A stretch of DNA of 54,017 bases from Pseudomonadota bacterium (lineage in GTDB: Bacteria > Pseudomonadota > Alphaproteobacteria > Caulobacterales > Caulobacteraceae): contig JAEXZS010000089.1 in assembly GCA_023451375.1 (NCBI GenBank), forward strand, positions 1 to 54,017, in the 5' to 3' direction. A program made the translations under genes and the position numbers. Under the pieces are notes generated by a model. It searched no databases. It was not told the DNA's origin and saw only the letters and a program-made list of their open reading frames with translations. Shown here piece by piece: positions 42,039-49,927 of the stretch; positions within the stretch are counted from its first letter, which is position 1, and each line of letters begins with the position of its first letter.

Positions 42039-42885
42039 CGCCTTATGGTCCGAGACCTATCGCCTGATGCGCAATAGAACGGTCGTGTTCCTCAGCGTCT
42101 TCTTCGTCCCGCTACTGTTCGCGGTGGGCGGCATCGCCTTCCACGTGATGAACAAGACCCGCGGCGACGCCCTGGCCGCTCAGGCCGCCCTACCCGGCGG
42201 CCTGGGCGGCCAGCCGGTGAACTTGGCCGACGCCTTCGGCCTGGCGGCGTCGCATGGGGCGAACGGCGCCACGCTGGTCTTCATGCTCATCGCGGCGGCG
42301 ACCGTCTACGCCGGCGACTACCGCTGGGAGACCTGGCGGCTGATCAGCGCCCGCAACGCGCGGTGGCGGCTGATCCTAGGGAAGATCGGCGTGATGAAGC
42401 TGGCGGCGCTGGCGGCGATGGCCGCCTTCCTCGTCGCCAGCATCGTCTTCGTCCTCGCCCAGGCCTTCGTCTCCGGCCGCCCGCTGACGTTCGACGTCTC
42501 GGAGACGAACGCGGGCGGCGTGGCCCTGACCGCCCTGCTTTCCTATGTTCGCATCCTGCAGTACGGGCTCGCTGCTCTGCTGGCGGCCGTGATCAGCCGC
42601 TCGCTGCTGGCGGCCCTGTTCGTCCCCTGGGCCTTGGGCTTCGCGCAGTCGATCCTGGGCGGCCCCGCGATGGGGCTCCTTGGCTGGGGTCCTACGATGT
42701 GGGCGCCCCAGTTGCTGGCGCCCGGCCTGGCCTACGACACCCTCAAGGCGGTGATAGAGGGCGGGACCGGTTCGCCGGACGCCGCCGCGGCGATGAAGGC
42801 GCTCGCCAGCCTGGGTCTTTGGTGCGTGCTCCCCACGGCCGGCGCTGTGGCCTGGTTCACCCGGCAGGACCTGTCGAAGGAGTAG
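42028..42885 (+). CDS. ABC-2 type transporter permease
   Basis: Membrane partner of the preceding ATPase, 285 residues with about six membrane segments, e.g. TVVFLSVFFVPLLFAVGGIA near the N-terminus and LAALAAMAAFLVASIVFVLA in the middle. A large periplasmic loop follows the first segment. The start overlaps the ATPase gene, so the two are translated together. The 3' end overlaps the convergent LysR gene by 29 bases. Substrate and direction (export presumed) are inferred from family. Confidence 0.85.
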   Translation: MLADALWSETYRLMRNRTVVFLSVFFVPLLFAVGGIAFHVMNKTRGDALAAQAALPGGLGGQPVNLADAFGLAASHGANGATLVFMLIAAATVYAGDYRWETWRLISARNARWRLILGKIGVMKLAALAAMAAFLVASIVFVLAQAFVSGRPLTFDVSETNAGGVALTALLSYVRILQYGLAALLAAVISRSLLAALFVPWALGFAQSILGGPAMGLLGWGPTMWAPQLLAPGLAYDTLKAVIEGGTGSPDAAAAMKALASLGLWCVLPTAGAVAWFTRQDLSKE

Positions 42886-43765
42886 GCGGCGCCGGACTGC
42901 GCCGCCCCGCCTCCACCAGCCAGTCGGCGAAGACGGCCACCGCTCGGTCCTCCCGCCGCTCCGGTCGCAGGAAGGCGAAACAGGACGGGCGGCTCACAAA
43001 GCCGAAGGGCGCCATCAGCCTTCCCGCCTCTATATCCGGCGCGACGAAGGCCCAGGGGGCGATGGCGACGCCCAGGCCCGAGACGGCCGCCTCCACCATC
43101 GAGTGATTGTGAGCGAACTCGCGTTCAATCGCAGCCGTGGGCAGGTCCAGGTCCATCAGCTCGGCCCAGGTCGACCAAGCGCGTCGGAATGTGGCTGACC
43201 GCAGGCGCGGCGCCCGCGCGAGGTCCCCCGGCGTTCGGATCTCGGCCATCAGGCTGGGCGCGCAGACGGGTCCTTTGTGCTGGTCCAGGAAGCGGGTCAT
43301 TCTGGCCGCCGGCGGCTGATCGCCGGGCTCCAGGATTCGGATGGCCCCATCGAAGCGGTCGCGGCGAAAATCCACCGGAGCGTAGGATTCCGACAGCCGC
43401 ACCCGCACCTCCGGATGCGCCTCCAGGAAGCCCGGCAGGCGCGGGATCAGCCATTTCAGCGCGAAGGTGCCCAAGCAGGATATCTCGATCTCGCGCGCCG
43501 CGCCGTGGCGCACATGAGCCACCGCCTCATCGATGACGCCGAAGGCCTGCCCCAGTCTCTCCGCCAGTTCGGTTCCGGTCTCCGTCAACGCCAGGGCGTG
43601 ACGCGGCCCCGTGACAAGGGTCGCCCCCAGCGTCGCCTGCAAGGCCGCGATCTGGCGGCTGATCGCGCCGTGGGTGACGCAAAGCTCCGCCGCCGCCCTC
43701 GTCATGCTTCCATGACGGGCGAACGCCTCAAAGGCGCGGAGGGCGGTCAGGGGTGGACGCGTCAT
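42857..43765 (-). CDS. LysR-family transcriptional regulator
   Basis: DNA-binding regulator of 302 residues. The winged-helix domain spans about residues 1-65 (LTALRAFEAFARHGSMTRAA, VTHGAISRQIAALQ) and is closest in pattern to the GcvA-like group; the rest is the co-inducer-binding domain. ATG 43765 has AAGGAT just upstream; an in-frame GTG at 43780 is possible. It is convergent with the ABC permease gene and divergent from the tiny ORF at 43838, with about 70 bases between where an autoregulatory site would be expected. Confidence 0.88.
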   Translation of the reverse strand: MTRPPLTALRAFEAFARHGSMTRAAAELCVTHGAISRQIAALQATLGATLVTGPRHALALTETGTELAERLGQAFGVIDEAVAHVRHGAAREIEISCLGTFALKWLIPRLPGFLEAHPEVRVRLSESYAPVDFRRDRFDGAIRILEPGDQPPAARMTRFLDQHKGPVCAPSLMAEIRTPGDLARAPRLRSATFRRAWSTWAELMDLDLPTAAIEREFAHNHSMVEAAVSGLGVAIAPWAFVAPDIEAGRLMAPFGFVSRPSCFAFLRPERREDRAVAVFADWLVEAGRRSPAPPTPSTGPAG

Positions 43766-43837
43766 GTGATCCTTGCTCACAAGCCCGCTCCGCTTAATCG
43801 ATTTCGGCGGCCGGCGAAATGCGCTTGAAGCTTGGCG

Positions 43838-43948
43838 ATGCAGCCGTCCAATCCCCCGCCCCGCCTCTCCGGCCGCGACAAGGTCGTCCTGGGCCTGTGC
43901 GTCCTGCTCATATGGATCGCGGCGCTGGGCGAACTCCTCGCCCGCTAG
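43838..43948 (+). CDS. Possible 36-residue membrane protein
   Basis: ATG to TAG, 36 codons: a polar, Pro-rich N-terminus (MQPSNPPPRLSGRDK), one hydrophobic segment (VVLGLCVLLIWIAALGELL) and a short end. It is divergent from the LysR gene, and its stop overlaps the convergent GNAT stop. The ribosome-binding site is weak. No family recognised. Confidence 0.4.
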   Translation: MQPSNPPPRLSGRDKVVLGLCVLLIWIAALGELLAR

Positions 43949-44415
43949 AGCCTCTTCTCCATGAAGACATCCGCCCGCGCATAGGGCGTCGGGCGCGGCG
44001 GCAGGTGGACGAAGCCGAAGCTCTCGTACAGCGCGATGGCGGGCTTCAGCGCGCTGTTCGTCTCCAAGTACAGGCGTCCGACCCCCGCCTTCCGCGCCGC
44101 GGCCTCGCAGGCGTCCAGCAGGCGCCGCGCCAGCCCCTGCCCGCGCGCGGCCGGGGCGACCGTCATCTTGGACACCTCGAATCCGTCGTCCATGCGGATC
44201 AGGGCGCAGCAGCCGACCGCCTCACCGGCCCGTTCCACGATGAAAATACGCCCGCCGCCGGCCAGGAAGACGCCTTCCGGGTCGTCGATGGATCGCCGAT
44301 CCTTGGCCTCGATGGCGAAACCGCCCTCCGCCAGCCACGCCGCGTTCAGCCGCGCCCAGGCGGAGGCGTGACGGGGGCGATAGTCAACGATGACGAAGGG
44401 CGATTCGGTGGTCAT
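43945..44415 (-). CDS. GNAT-family N-acetyltransferase
   Basis: Acetyltransferase of 156 residues. The acetyl-CoA-binding motif is VAPAARGQGLARRLLDAC (R/QxxGxG/A), preceded by SKMTV; motif B follows as YLETNSALKPAIALYESFGF. Residues 10-40 contain RPRHASAWARLNAAW, typical of the family N-terminus. ATG 44415 (MTTESPFVIVD) is the right start; longer frames would run through the rplQ terminator. The substrate is unknown. It lies downstream of the ribosomal cluster but is separated from it by a terminator. Confidence 0.85.
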   Translation of the reverse strand: MTTESPFVIVDYRPRHASAWARLNAAWLAEGGFAIEAKDRRSIDDPEGVFLAGGGRIFIVERAGEAVGCCALIRMDDGFEVSKMTVAPAARGQGLARRLLDACEAAARKAGVGRLYLETNSALKPAIALYESFGFVHLPPRPTPYARADVFMEKRL

Positions 44416-44446
44416 GGCGCGGTGATGGCTTGAAACCTCGAACAGC

Positions 44447-44478
44447 AAAAGGGCGGCCGGATCGCTCCGACCGCCCTT
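44447..44478 (-). terminator. Intrinsic terminator of the ribosomal cluster
   Basis: About 28 bases past the rplQ stop. A 12-base stem (44449-44460 with 44467-44478, with one G-U pair in the RNA) and a six-base loop are followed on the minus strand by TTTT (44450-44447). It closes the rpsM-rpsK-rpoA-rplQ transcript. Confidence 0.88.
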
Positions 44479-44506
44479 CCGGCGTTTCGTCCAAAAGGAT
44501 CGAAGC

Positions 44507-44923
44507 TTATTCTTCGCCGTCGTCGAACGACTGGACCGGACCCGAATCCTGGCCCTTGGCCTCGACGTCGCGGTCAACGAACTCGATCACGGCCATCGGC
44601 GCATTGTCGCCGTGGCGGAAGCCCGCCTTCATGATGCGGATGTAGCCGCCGTTACGTTCAGCATAGCGGGGCGCCAGCGTCTCGAACAGCTTGCCGACCT
44701 GGGTCACGTCGCGGACGTGGCTGATGGCCTGACGACGGGCGTGAAGGTCGCCCTTCTTCCCGAGCGTGACCAGCTTCTCGACGAAGGGACGCAGCTCCTT
44801 CGCCTTGGGCAGGGTCGTGGTGATCTGCTCGTGCTTGATCAGCGAGGCGGCCATGTTCGCGAACATGGCGGTGCGGTGGCTGGTCGTGCGACCGAGTTTG
44901 CGATAGGCGGCGCCGTGGCGCAT
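44507..44923 (-). CDS. rplQ: 50S ribosomal protein L17
   Basis: Large-subunit protein of 138 residues. The N-terminal core, MRHGAAYRKLGRTTSHRTAM and LIKHEQITTTLPKAKELRPF, is diagnostic. A short acidic C-terminal tail (GPVQSFDDGEE) is typical of alphaproteobacteria. It is the last gene of the alpha cluster and is followed by a terminator. The 105-base gap from rpoA contains a small perfect hairpin, TCTCCC/GGGAGA at 44997-45011. Confidence 0.98.
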   Translation of the reverse strand: MRHGAAYRKLGRTTSHRTAMFANMAASLIKHEQITTTLPKAKELRPFVEKLVTLGKKGDLHARRQAISHVRDVTQVGKLFETLAPRYAERNGGYIRIMKAGFRHGDNAPMAVIEFVDRDVEAKGQDSGPVQSFDDGEE

Positions 44924-45028
44924 CGTGGTCTCTCCTACTCCGACCCCGGTATCCCTCGCGGGACCTAGGGCCGTATCCTTTTAACCGCCCCGACACTCTC
45001 CCAACGGGAGACGGGCGGAGGGTTGAAC

Positions 45029-46048
45029 TCAGATCTGGTCGTCGAACTTCTTGGCCAGGTCTTCGATGTTTTCCGGCGGCCAGTTCGGCACGTCCATGCC
45101 GAGGCTGAGGCCCATGGTCGCCAGCACTTCCTTGATCTCGTTCAGCGACTTGCGGCCGAAGTTCGGGGTGCGAAGCATCTCGCCCTCGGTCTTCTGAATC
45201 AGGTCACCGATGTAGACGATGTTGTCGTTCTTCAGGCAGTTGGCCGAACGGACCGACAGTTCCAGCTCGTCGACCTTCTTCAGCAGGGCCGGGTTGAACG
45301 GCAGGTCCGGCTTGCCCTCCGCGGCCTCGACGGCCTTGGTCGGCTCCTCGAAGGTGATGAAGATCTGCAGTTGGTCCTGCAGAATGCGCGCGGCGTAGGC
45401 CACGGCGTCCACGGGGCTCACCGCGCCGTTGGTTTCGACTTCCAGCAGCAGCTTGTCATAGTCCAGCGACTGGCCCTGGCGGGTCGGCTCGACGCGATAG
45501 GCGACGCGCTTGACCGGGGAGTACAGGGCGTCGACCGCGATCAGACCGATCGGCGCATCTTCCGGACGGTTGAACTCAGCCGCGACATAGCCCTTGCCGT
45601 TCTGAACGGTCAGTTCCATGCGGACCGAAGCGCCGTCGTCCAGCGTGCAGATGACGTGATCGGGGTTCAGCACCTCGATATCGGCCGGCACGTCGATCTG
45701 GCCGGCGGTCACCGGGCCGGGGCCCGTGGCGCGCAGGGTCATGCGCTTCGGACCTTCAGCGTGCATGCGAAGGGCCAGTTGCTTGATGTTCAGGACGATG
45801 TCCACGACGTCTTCACGGACGCCTTCCAGCGACGAGAACTCGTGCACGACGCCGTCGATCTGAATGGCGGTCACCGCCGCGCCCTGCAGCGAGGACAGCA
45901 GGACGCGACGCAGCGCGTTGCCGAGCGTCACACCAAAGCCGCGCTCCAGAGGCTCGGCCACCAGACGCGCCTTGCGTTGGGCGTCGGAACCGGTCTCGAT
46001 CTGCGGCTTCTCGGGACGGATCAGCTCTTGCCAGTTTCTTTCGATCAT
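45029..46048 (-). CDS. rpoA: RNA polymerase alpha subunit
   Basis: Assembles the polymerase core and contacts UP elements and activators. 339 residues: the N-terminal dimerisation domain (about 1-235) includes PLERGFGVTLGNALRRVLLS, and the C-terminal domain includes ELSVRSANCLKNDNIVYIGD and RTPNFGRKSLNEIKEVL. ATG 46048 (MIERNWQELIRP) matches the alphaproteobacterial N-terminus; upstream in-frame codons are intergenic. It lies between rpsK and rplQ as usual. Confidence 0.98.
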   Translation of the reverse strand: MIERNWQELIRPEKPQIETGSDAQRKARLVAEPLERGFGVTLGNALRRVLLSSLQGAAVTAIQIDGVVHEFSSLEGVREDVVDIVLNIKQLALRMHAEGPKRMTLRATGPGPVTAGQIDVPADIEVLNPDHVICTLDDGASVRMELTVQNGKGYVAAEFNRPEDAPIGLIAVDALYSPVKRVAYRVEPTRQGQSLDYDKLLLEVETNGAVSPVDAVAYAARILQDQLQIFITFEEPTKAVEAAEGKPDLPFNPALLKKVDELELSVRSANCLKNDNIVYIGDLIQKTEGEMLRTPNFGRKSLNEIKEVLATMGLSLGMDVPNWPPENIEDLAKKFDDQI

Positions 46049-46140
46049 TTTGTCCCTCGAACGGGTTTCGTCGGCTCCGGCCTTGTCGACGAGGCCATGC
46101 GGAGCCGACGGAGATTGGGGTGCTTCAGGCGTCGTCGCGA

Positions 46141-46530
46141 TTAGACGCGGCGGCGCTTCGGCGGACGGCAACCATTGTGCGGCATCGGGGTGACGTCGCG
46201 GATGGTGGTGATCGTCAGACCGACCGACTGCAGCGCGCGCAGGGCCGACTCACGGCCGGAACCCGGCCCCGAGACGTTCACTTCCAGCGTCTTCACGCCG
46301 TGCTCCTGGGCCTTCTTGCCTGCGTCTTCCGCCGCCATCTGAGCCGCATACGGGGTCGACTTGCGCGAACCCTTGAAGCCCATGTGACCGGCCGACGACC
46401 AGGAAATCGCGTTTCCTTGCGCGTCGGTGATGGTCACCATGGTGTTGTTGAAGCTGGCGTTCACGTGGGCGACGCCCGACGTGATGTTCTTGCGTTCGCG
46501 GCGCTTTACGCGACCCGGTTCCTTGGCCAT
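46141..46530 (-). CDS. rpsK: 30S ribosomal protein S11
   Basis: Small-subunit platform protein of 129 residues. Diagnostic stretches are VAHVNASFNNTMVTITDAQG, VSGPGSGRESALRALQ and the C-terminal DVTPMPHNGCRPPKRRRV. It follows rpsM by 14 bases. Confidence 0.98.
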   Translation of the reverse strand: MAKEPGRVKRRERKNITSGVAHVNASFNNTMVTITDAQGNAISWSSAGHMGFKGSRKSTPYAAQMAAEDAGKKAQEHGVKTLEVNVSGPGSGRESALRALQSVGLTITTIRDVTPMPHNGCRPPKRRRV

Positions 46531-46544
46531 CGATCAGCTCTCTC

Positions 46545-46913
46545 TTACTTCTTCTTGCCGGCGATCGGCTTGGCCGGACCCTTGCGGGTGCGGGCGTTGG
46601 TGTGCGTGCGCTGACCGCGGACCGGCAGGCCCTTGCGGTGACGCAGGCCGCGGTAGCAGGCCAGGTCCATCAGGCGCTTGATGTTCATCGACGTCTCGCG
46701 GCGCAGGTCGCCCTCGACGGTGTGATCCTTGTCGATCGTCTCGCGGATCTGCAGGACTTCGGCGTCCGTCAGCTGGTTCACGCGGCGGGCGGGCTCGATG
46801 CCGACCTTCGCGGTGATGTCCTTGGCGGCGGCGGGGCCAATGCCATGGATGTACTGAAGCGCGATTTCGACGCGCTTGTTGGTCGGGATATTGACGCCAG
46901 CGATACGGGCCAC
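46545..46913 (-). CDS. rpsM: 30S ribosomal protein S13
   Basis: Small-subunit head protein of 122 residues contacting the P-site tRNA and L5. The GTG at 46913 gives the conserved N-terminus (V/M)ARIAGVNIPTNKRV and has GGAG seven bases upstream; a longer frame starting at 46949 runs through the leader. The C-terminus GQRTHTNARTRKGPAKPI is typical. It follows a TonB-like gene instead of adk, and its leader is highly structured. Confidence 0.97.
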   Translation of the reverse strand: MARIAGVNIPTNKRVEIALQYIHGIGPAAAKDITAKVGIEPARRVNQLTDAEVLQIRETIDKDHTVEGDLRRETSMNIKRLMDLACYRGLRHRKGLPVRGQRTHTNARTRKGPAKPIAGKKK

Positions 46914-46928
46914 GAAATTCTCCAGATA

Positions 46929-46999
46929 CGCGTTAGTCAGACGCAACAAACGCTCCGGTCAACAGACCAGGAGCGTGGCGCCCTTCGCGGGAAGGCGCC
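46929..46999 (-). other. Structured 5' leader of rpsM
   Basis: Three hairpins between the predicted promoter and the rpsM ribosome-binding site: 46977-46999 (GGCGCC/GGCGCC with a TTC/GAA extension and one bulge), 46951-46975 (10-base stem CGCTCCGGTC with GACC-A-GGAGCG, loop AACA), and a small ACGC/GCGT stem near 46929-46943. The second, followed in the RNA by UUUGUU, could act as an attenuator. By analogy with the E. coli alpha operon, where S4 controls rpsM translation, this may be a ribosomal-protein leader. Confidence 0.5.
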
Positions 47000-47027
47000 C
47001 TTATACAGAGGATTCACGGACCGTCAA
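47000..47027 (-). promoter_or_regulatory. Promoter of the rpsM-rpsK-rpoA-rplQ unit
   Basis: On the minus strand TTGACG (47027-47022), a 16-base spacer and TATAAG (47005-47000), about 90 bases before the rpsM start and just past the TonB-like stop. TTGACGG matches the Caulobacter housekeeping -35 consensus. Confidence 0.6.
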
Positions 47028-47049
47028 CGTCAGAACCGATGATCGACCG

Positions 47050-47787
47050 TCAGCGCGGACGATTGCCGAAATCGACGCCGACCGTCACCCGCTGGCCGGA
47101 AACCGGCCGGCCGTCTTCCGTCGGCGCCTGAAAGCGGAAATAGCCCGCGACCCGTAGGCCGGCCTCGCCGAATCCCAGGCCGGCGGGACTTTCGTTCAGG
47201 ACGCGACACGCTTCCAGCCGGTCGTCGAGGCGAATCACACAGGACAGTTCGACGCGGCCGTACTGGGTGCGCGCGCCGGGGGGATGGTTGGCGCGGATCT
47301 GGCCGATGGTCGGACCGGTGATCAGGCGCGGGCCGGTCGAACCGCTGCCGGGGCCAGAGCCGGACCCGACGCCCGAACCGCCGCCGCCGCCCTGCCCGCC
47401 CTGTCCGAAACCGGGCGCTGGCGAAGGACTGGGCGCGACGCCCACGACGGGCGCGGCCTCCGGAGCTTGAACCGGCGGCGAGGGCAACTCGCGCGGCTGC
47501 TCCGGCGGGGGCGGGGTCGGCGTGCGGATCCGGGATGGCGCGGCGGGCGCTCCGCCGCCGGTCTCTTGCGCCGGCGGCTGGTCCGACACCGGCGGCGGCG
47601 GATCATAGAGAATCACCTCGAACGGCGGGCGGACGTCCGCCGCCGGCGCCGCCTCCCGCCCCTTCACGCGCCCCAGCAGGAACAGCAATCCAACCTCCAG
47701 CAGCGCCACGGCGCAGAAGACGATTAAGGCGCGCCAGCGTCTGCGGGCGCGCCTTGCATCGTGGGTGTCGGAAGGACGTTCAGCCAT
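47050..47787 (-). CDS. TonB-like energy-transducer protein
   Basis: A 245-residue protein with the TonB plan: a short basic cytoplasmic start, one N-terminal membrane anchor (ALIVFCAVALLEVGLLFLLG, about residues 20-39), a long Pro-rich then Gly/Ser-rich periplasmic linker, and a C-terminal globular part (RVELSCVIRLDDRLEACRVL onward) resembling the TonB C-terminal beta-alpha-beta fold. TonB transmits the proton-motive force to outer-membrane receptors. No exbB or exbD is nearby. It lies between adk (27 bases upstream) and rpsM, interrupting the usual secY-adk-rpsM order. Confidence 0.75.
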   Translation of the reverse strand: MAERPSDTHDARRARRRWRALIVFCAVALLEVGLLFLLGRVKGREAAPAADVRPPFEVILYDPPPPVSDQPPAQETGGGAPAAPSRIRTPTPPPPEQPRELPSPPVQAPEAAPVVGVAPSPSPAPGFGQGGQGGGGGSGVGSGSGPGSGSTGPRLITGPTIGQIRANHPPGARTQYGRVELSCVIRLDDRLEACRVLNESPAGLGFGEAGLRVAGYFRFQAPTEDGRPVSGQRVTVGVDFGNRPR

Positions 47788-47814
47788 CAGGCGTTCAACG
47801 CCCGAAACCGCAAT

Positions 47815-48375
47815 TCAGGCCAGGGCTCCATCGATGGCCCTGGCCACCGCACCGATGTCGCCCATCCCGTCGACCTCGGTCAGCTTCCCCTGCGCCTCAT
47901 AGTAGGGCAGCAGCGGCGCGGTCTGCTTGTTGTAGACGGCCAGCCGGTCCTTGAAGGTTTCAGGATTGTCGTCCGGGCGACCCTGGTCGGCGAACCGTTT
48001 GGCGATCCGTTCGGTCAGGGCGGCGTCGTCCACCTTCAACCGGACTACGGCGTCGATCTGGGCGCCACGCTTTTCCAGCATGGCGTCCAGCGCCTCGGCC
48101 TGAGCCACGGTGCGGGGAAAGCCGTCGAAGATGGCCCCGCCGGCGCCCTCCGCCTCCGGCAGCCGGTCCTCGATCAGGGCGATGACGATCTCGTCCGTGA
48201 CCAGGTCGCCGCGCGCCAGCACGTCCTTGACCTTCAGCCCCAGCTCCGAGCCCGAGGCGATGGCCGCCCGCAGCATGTCGCCGGTGGAGAGCTGGACCAT
48301 GCCCTTCTCTTCCACCAGCCGCTTGGCCTGCGTCCCCTTGCCCGCCGCCGGCGGTCCGAACAGGATCAAGTTCAC
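47815..48375 (-). CDS. adk: Adenylate kinase
   Basis: Converts ATP and AMP to two ADP. 186 residues, the short-LID form: GPPAAGKGTQAKRL is the P-loop, QLSTGDMLRAAI and IFDGFPRTVAQAEAL are the AMP-binding motifs, and the lid is reduced to a short loop around KRFADQGRPDDNPE, without zinc-binding cysteines. It follows secY by 34 bases. Confidence 0.97.
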   Translation of the reverse strand: MNLILFGPPAAGKGTQAKRLVEEKGMVQLSTGDMLRAAIASGSELGLKVKDVLARGDLVTDEIVIALIEDRLPEAEGAGGAIFDGFPRTVAQAEALDAMLEKRGAQIDAVVRLKVDDAALTERIAKRFADQGRPDDNPETFKDRLAVYNKQTAPLLPYYEAQGKLTEVDGMGDIGAVARAIDGALA

Positions 48376-48409
48376 GCGTCAGCCCTCCCCCAGGCCTTGT
48401 GGTCCATCA

Positions 48410-49789
48410 TCAGCGGCGCACCGGCGCCGGAGCGCCGCGACCGCCGCGTCCACGCAGCTTCGCCTTCTTGATCAGCCCTTCGTACTGGTGCGCCAGCAGC
48501 TGGGACTGGATCTGGGCGACAGTGTCCATCGTCACCGACACCACGATCAAGATAGACGTTCCGCCGAAGTACAGGCTGTTGCCCATCTGGGCGACCATGA
48601 ACTCCGGCAGCAGGCAGACCGCGGTGATGTAGGCCGCGCCGATCACGGTCAGGCGGGTCAGGACATAGTCCAGATACTCGGCCGTGCGCTTGCCCGGGCG
48701 AATTCCCGGAAGGAAGCCGCCGTACTTGCGCAGGTTCTCGGCCGTGTCCTCCGGGTTGAAGGTGATCGAAGTGTAGAAGAAGCAGAAGAAGATGATCAGG
48801 GCGGCGTACAGCGCCATGAACAGTGGTTGGCCATGGGTCAGCTGCGCCGTCACCAGCGGCAGCCAGCTCATCCAGCCGGGCAGATCGGCGTTGGCCGTCA
48901 TGGTCGCCACCGTCGTCGGCAGCATCAGCAGCGAAGAGGCGAAGATCGGCGGAATCACGCCGGCGGTATTGACCTTCAGCGGCAGGAAGGAACGCTCCCC
49001 CCCGGCCATGCGGTTGCCTTCCTGACGTTTCGGATACTGGATCAGCAGCCGGCGCTGGGCGCGTTCCATGAAGACGATGAACACGACGGTGGCTACCGCA
49101 AGCACGGCGATGAACAGCAGGGCGAAGGCGGACATCTGGCCCTGCTGGGCCAGGCCCAGCAAGCGACCCACCGTCGACGGCAGAACCGCCACGATGCCCG
49201 CGAAGATGATCAGCGAAATGCCGTTGCCGACGCCCCGCGCCGTCACCTGCTCGCCCAGCCACATCAGGAACATGGTGCCGCCGGTCAGCGTCACGACCGT
49301 CGAGATGATGAAGAAGATGCCCGGATTGTCGACCAGGCCGGCCTGGGCGTTCAGGCCCGCGGCGATGCCGAACGACTGCGCCAGGGCCAGGAACACCGTC
49401 AGATAACGGGTGTACTGGTTCAGCTGCTTGCGGCCGCTTTCGCCGCCTTCCTTGCGCAGCTTCTCCCACGGCGGATACACCGTGCCCATCAGCTGCACGA
49501 TGATCGAGGCCGAGATGTACGGCATCACGTTCAGCGCGAAGATGGCCATCCGTTCGACGGCGCCGCCCGAGAACATGTTGAACATGTCCAGGATGCCGCG
49601 CGACTGGTCCGGGTTCTGGAAGAACTGCAGGAAGGCCTGCGAATTGATCCCTGGAATCGGAACGTAGGTGCCGATGCGATAGACCAGCAGCGCGCCCAGC
49701 GTGAACAGCAGGCGCTTGTGCAGCTCGGTCGCCTTAGCGAACGAGCCCATGTTCATATTGGCGGCGAGTTGTTCAGCGGCCGAAGCCAT
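48410..49789 (-). CDS. secY: Protein translocase subunit SecY
   Basis: Central pore subunit of the Sec translocon, 459 residues with about ten membrane segments. Signatures are YRIGTYVPIPGINSQAF, FALNVMPYISASIIVQLMG and RPGKRTAEYLDYVLTRLTVI. ATG 49789 is preferred (GGGGA five bases upstream) over a GTG at 49801. The C-terminus ends in a basic Arg/Gly-rich tail. The rplO-secY gap of 138 bases contains a nested inverted repeat (49863-49871 with 49911-49919, inner GGCCC/GGGCC). Confidence 0.98.
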   Translation of the reverse strand: MASAAEQLAANMNMGSFAKATELHKRLLFTLGALLVYRIGTYVPIPGINSQAFLQFFQNPDQSRGILDMFNMFSGGAVERMAIFALNVMPYISASIIVQLMGTVYPPWEKLRKEGGESGRKQLNQYTRYLTVFLALAQSFGIAAGLNAQAGLVDNPGIFFIISTVVTLTGGTMFLMWLGEQVTARGVGNGISLIIFAGIVAVLPSTVGRLLGLAQQGQMSAFALLFIAVLAVATVVFIVFMERAQRRLLIQYPKRQEGNRMAGGERSFLPLKVNTAGVIPPIFASSLLMLPTTVATMTANADLPGWMSWLPLVTAQLTHGQPLFMALYAALIIFFCFFYTSITFNPEDTAENLRKYGGFLPGIRPGKRTAEYLDYVLTRLTVIGAAYITAVCLLPEFMVAQMGNSLYFGGTSILIVVSVTMDTVAQIQSQLLAHQYEGLIKKAKLRGRGGRGAPAPVRR

Positions 49790-49927
49790 ATGCGTCCCCA
49801 CGACTGACAGAGTCGTCAGATAGGCGGAAAGCGGCGCTCTTGCGAGGCCGCTCCCGTTCTTTCGTCGTCGCTGGTGTCTTCAGGCCCAGAAAGCCACAAG
49901 GGCCGGGACCGCGACGACGCGATTTGC

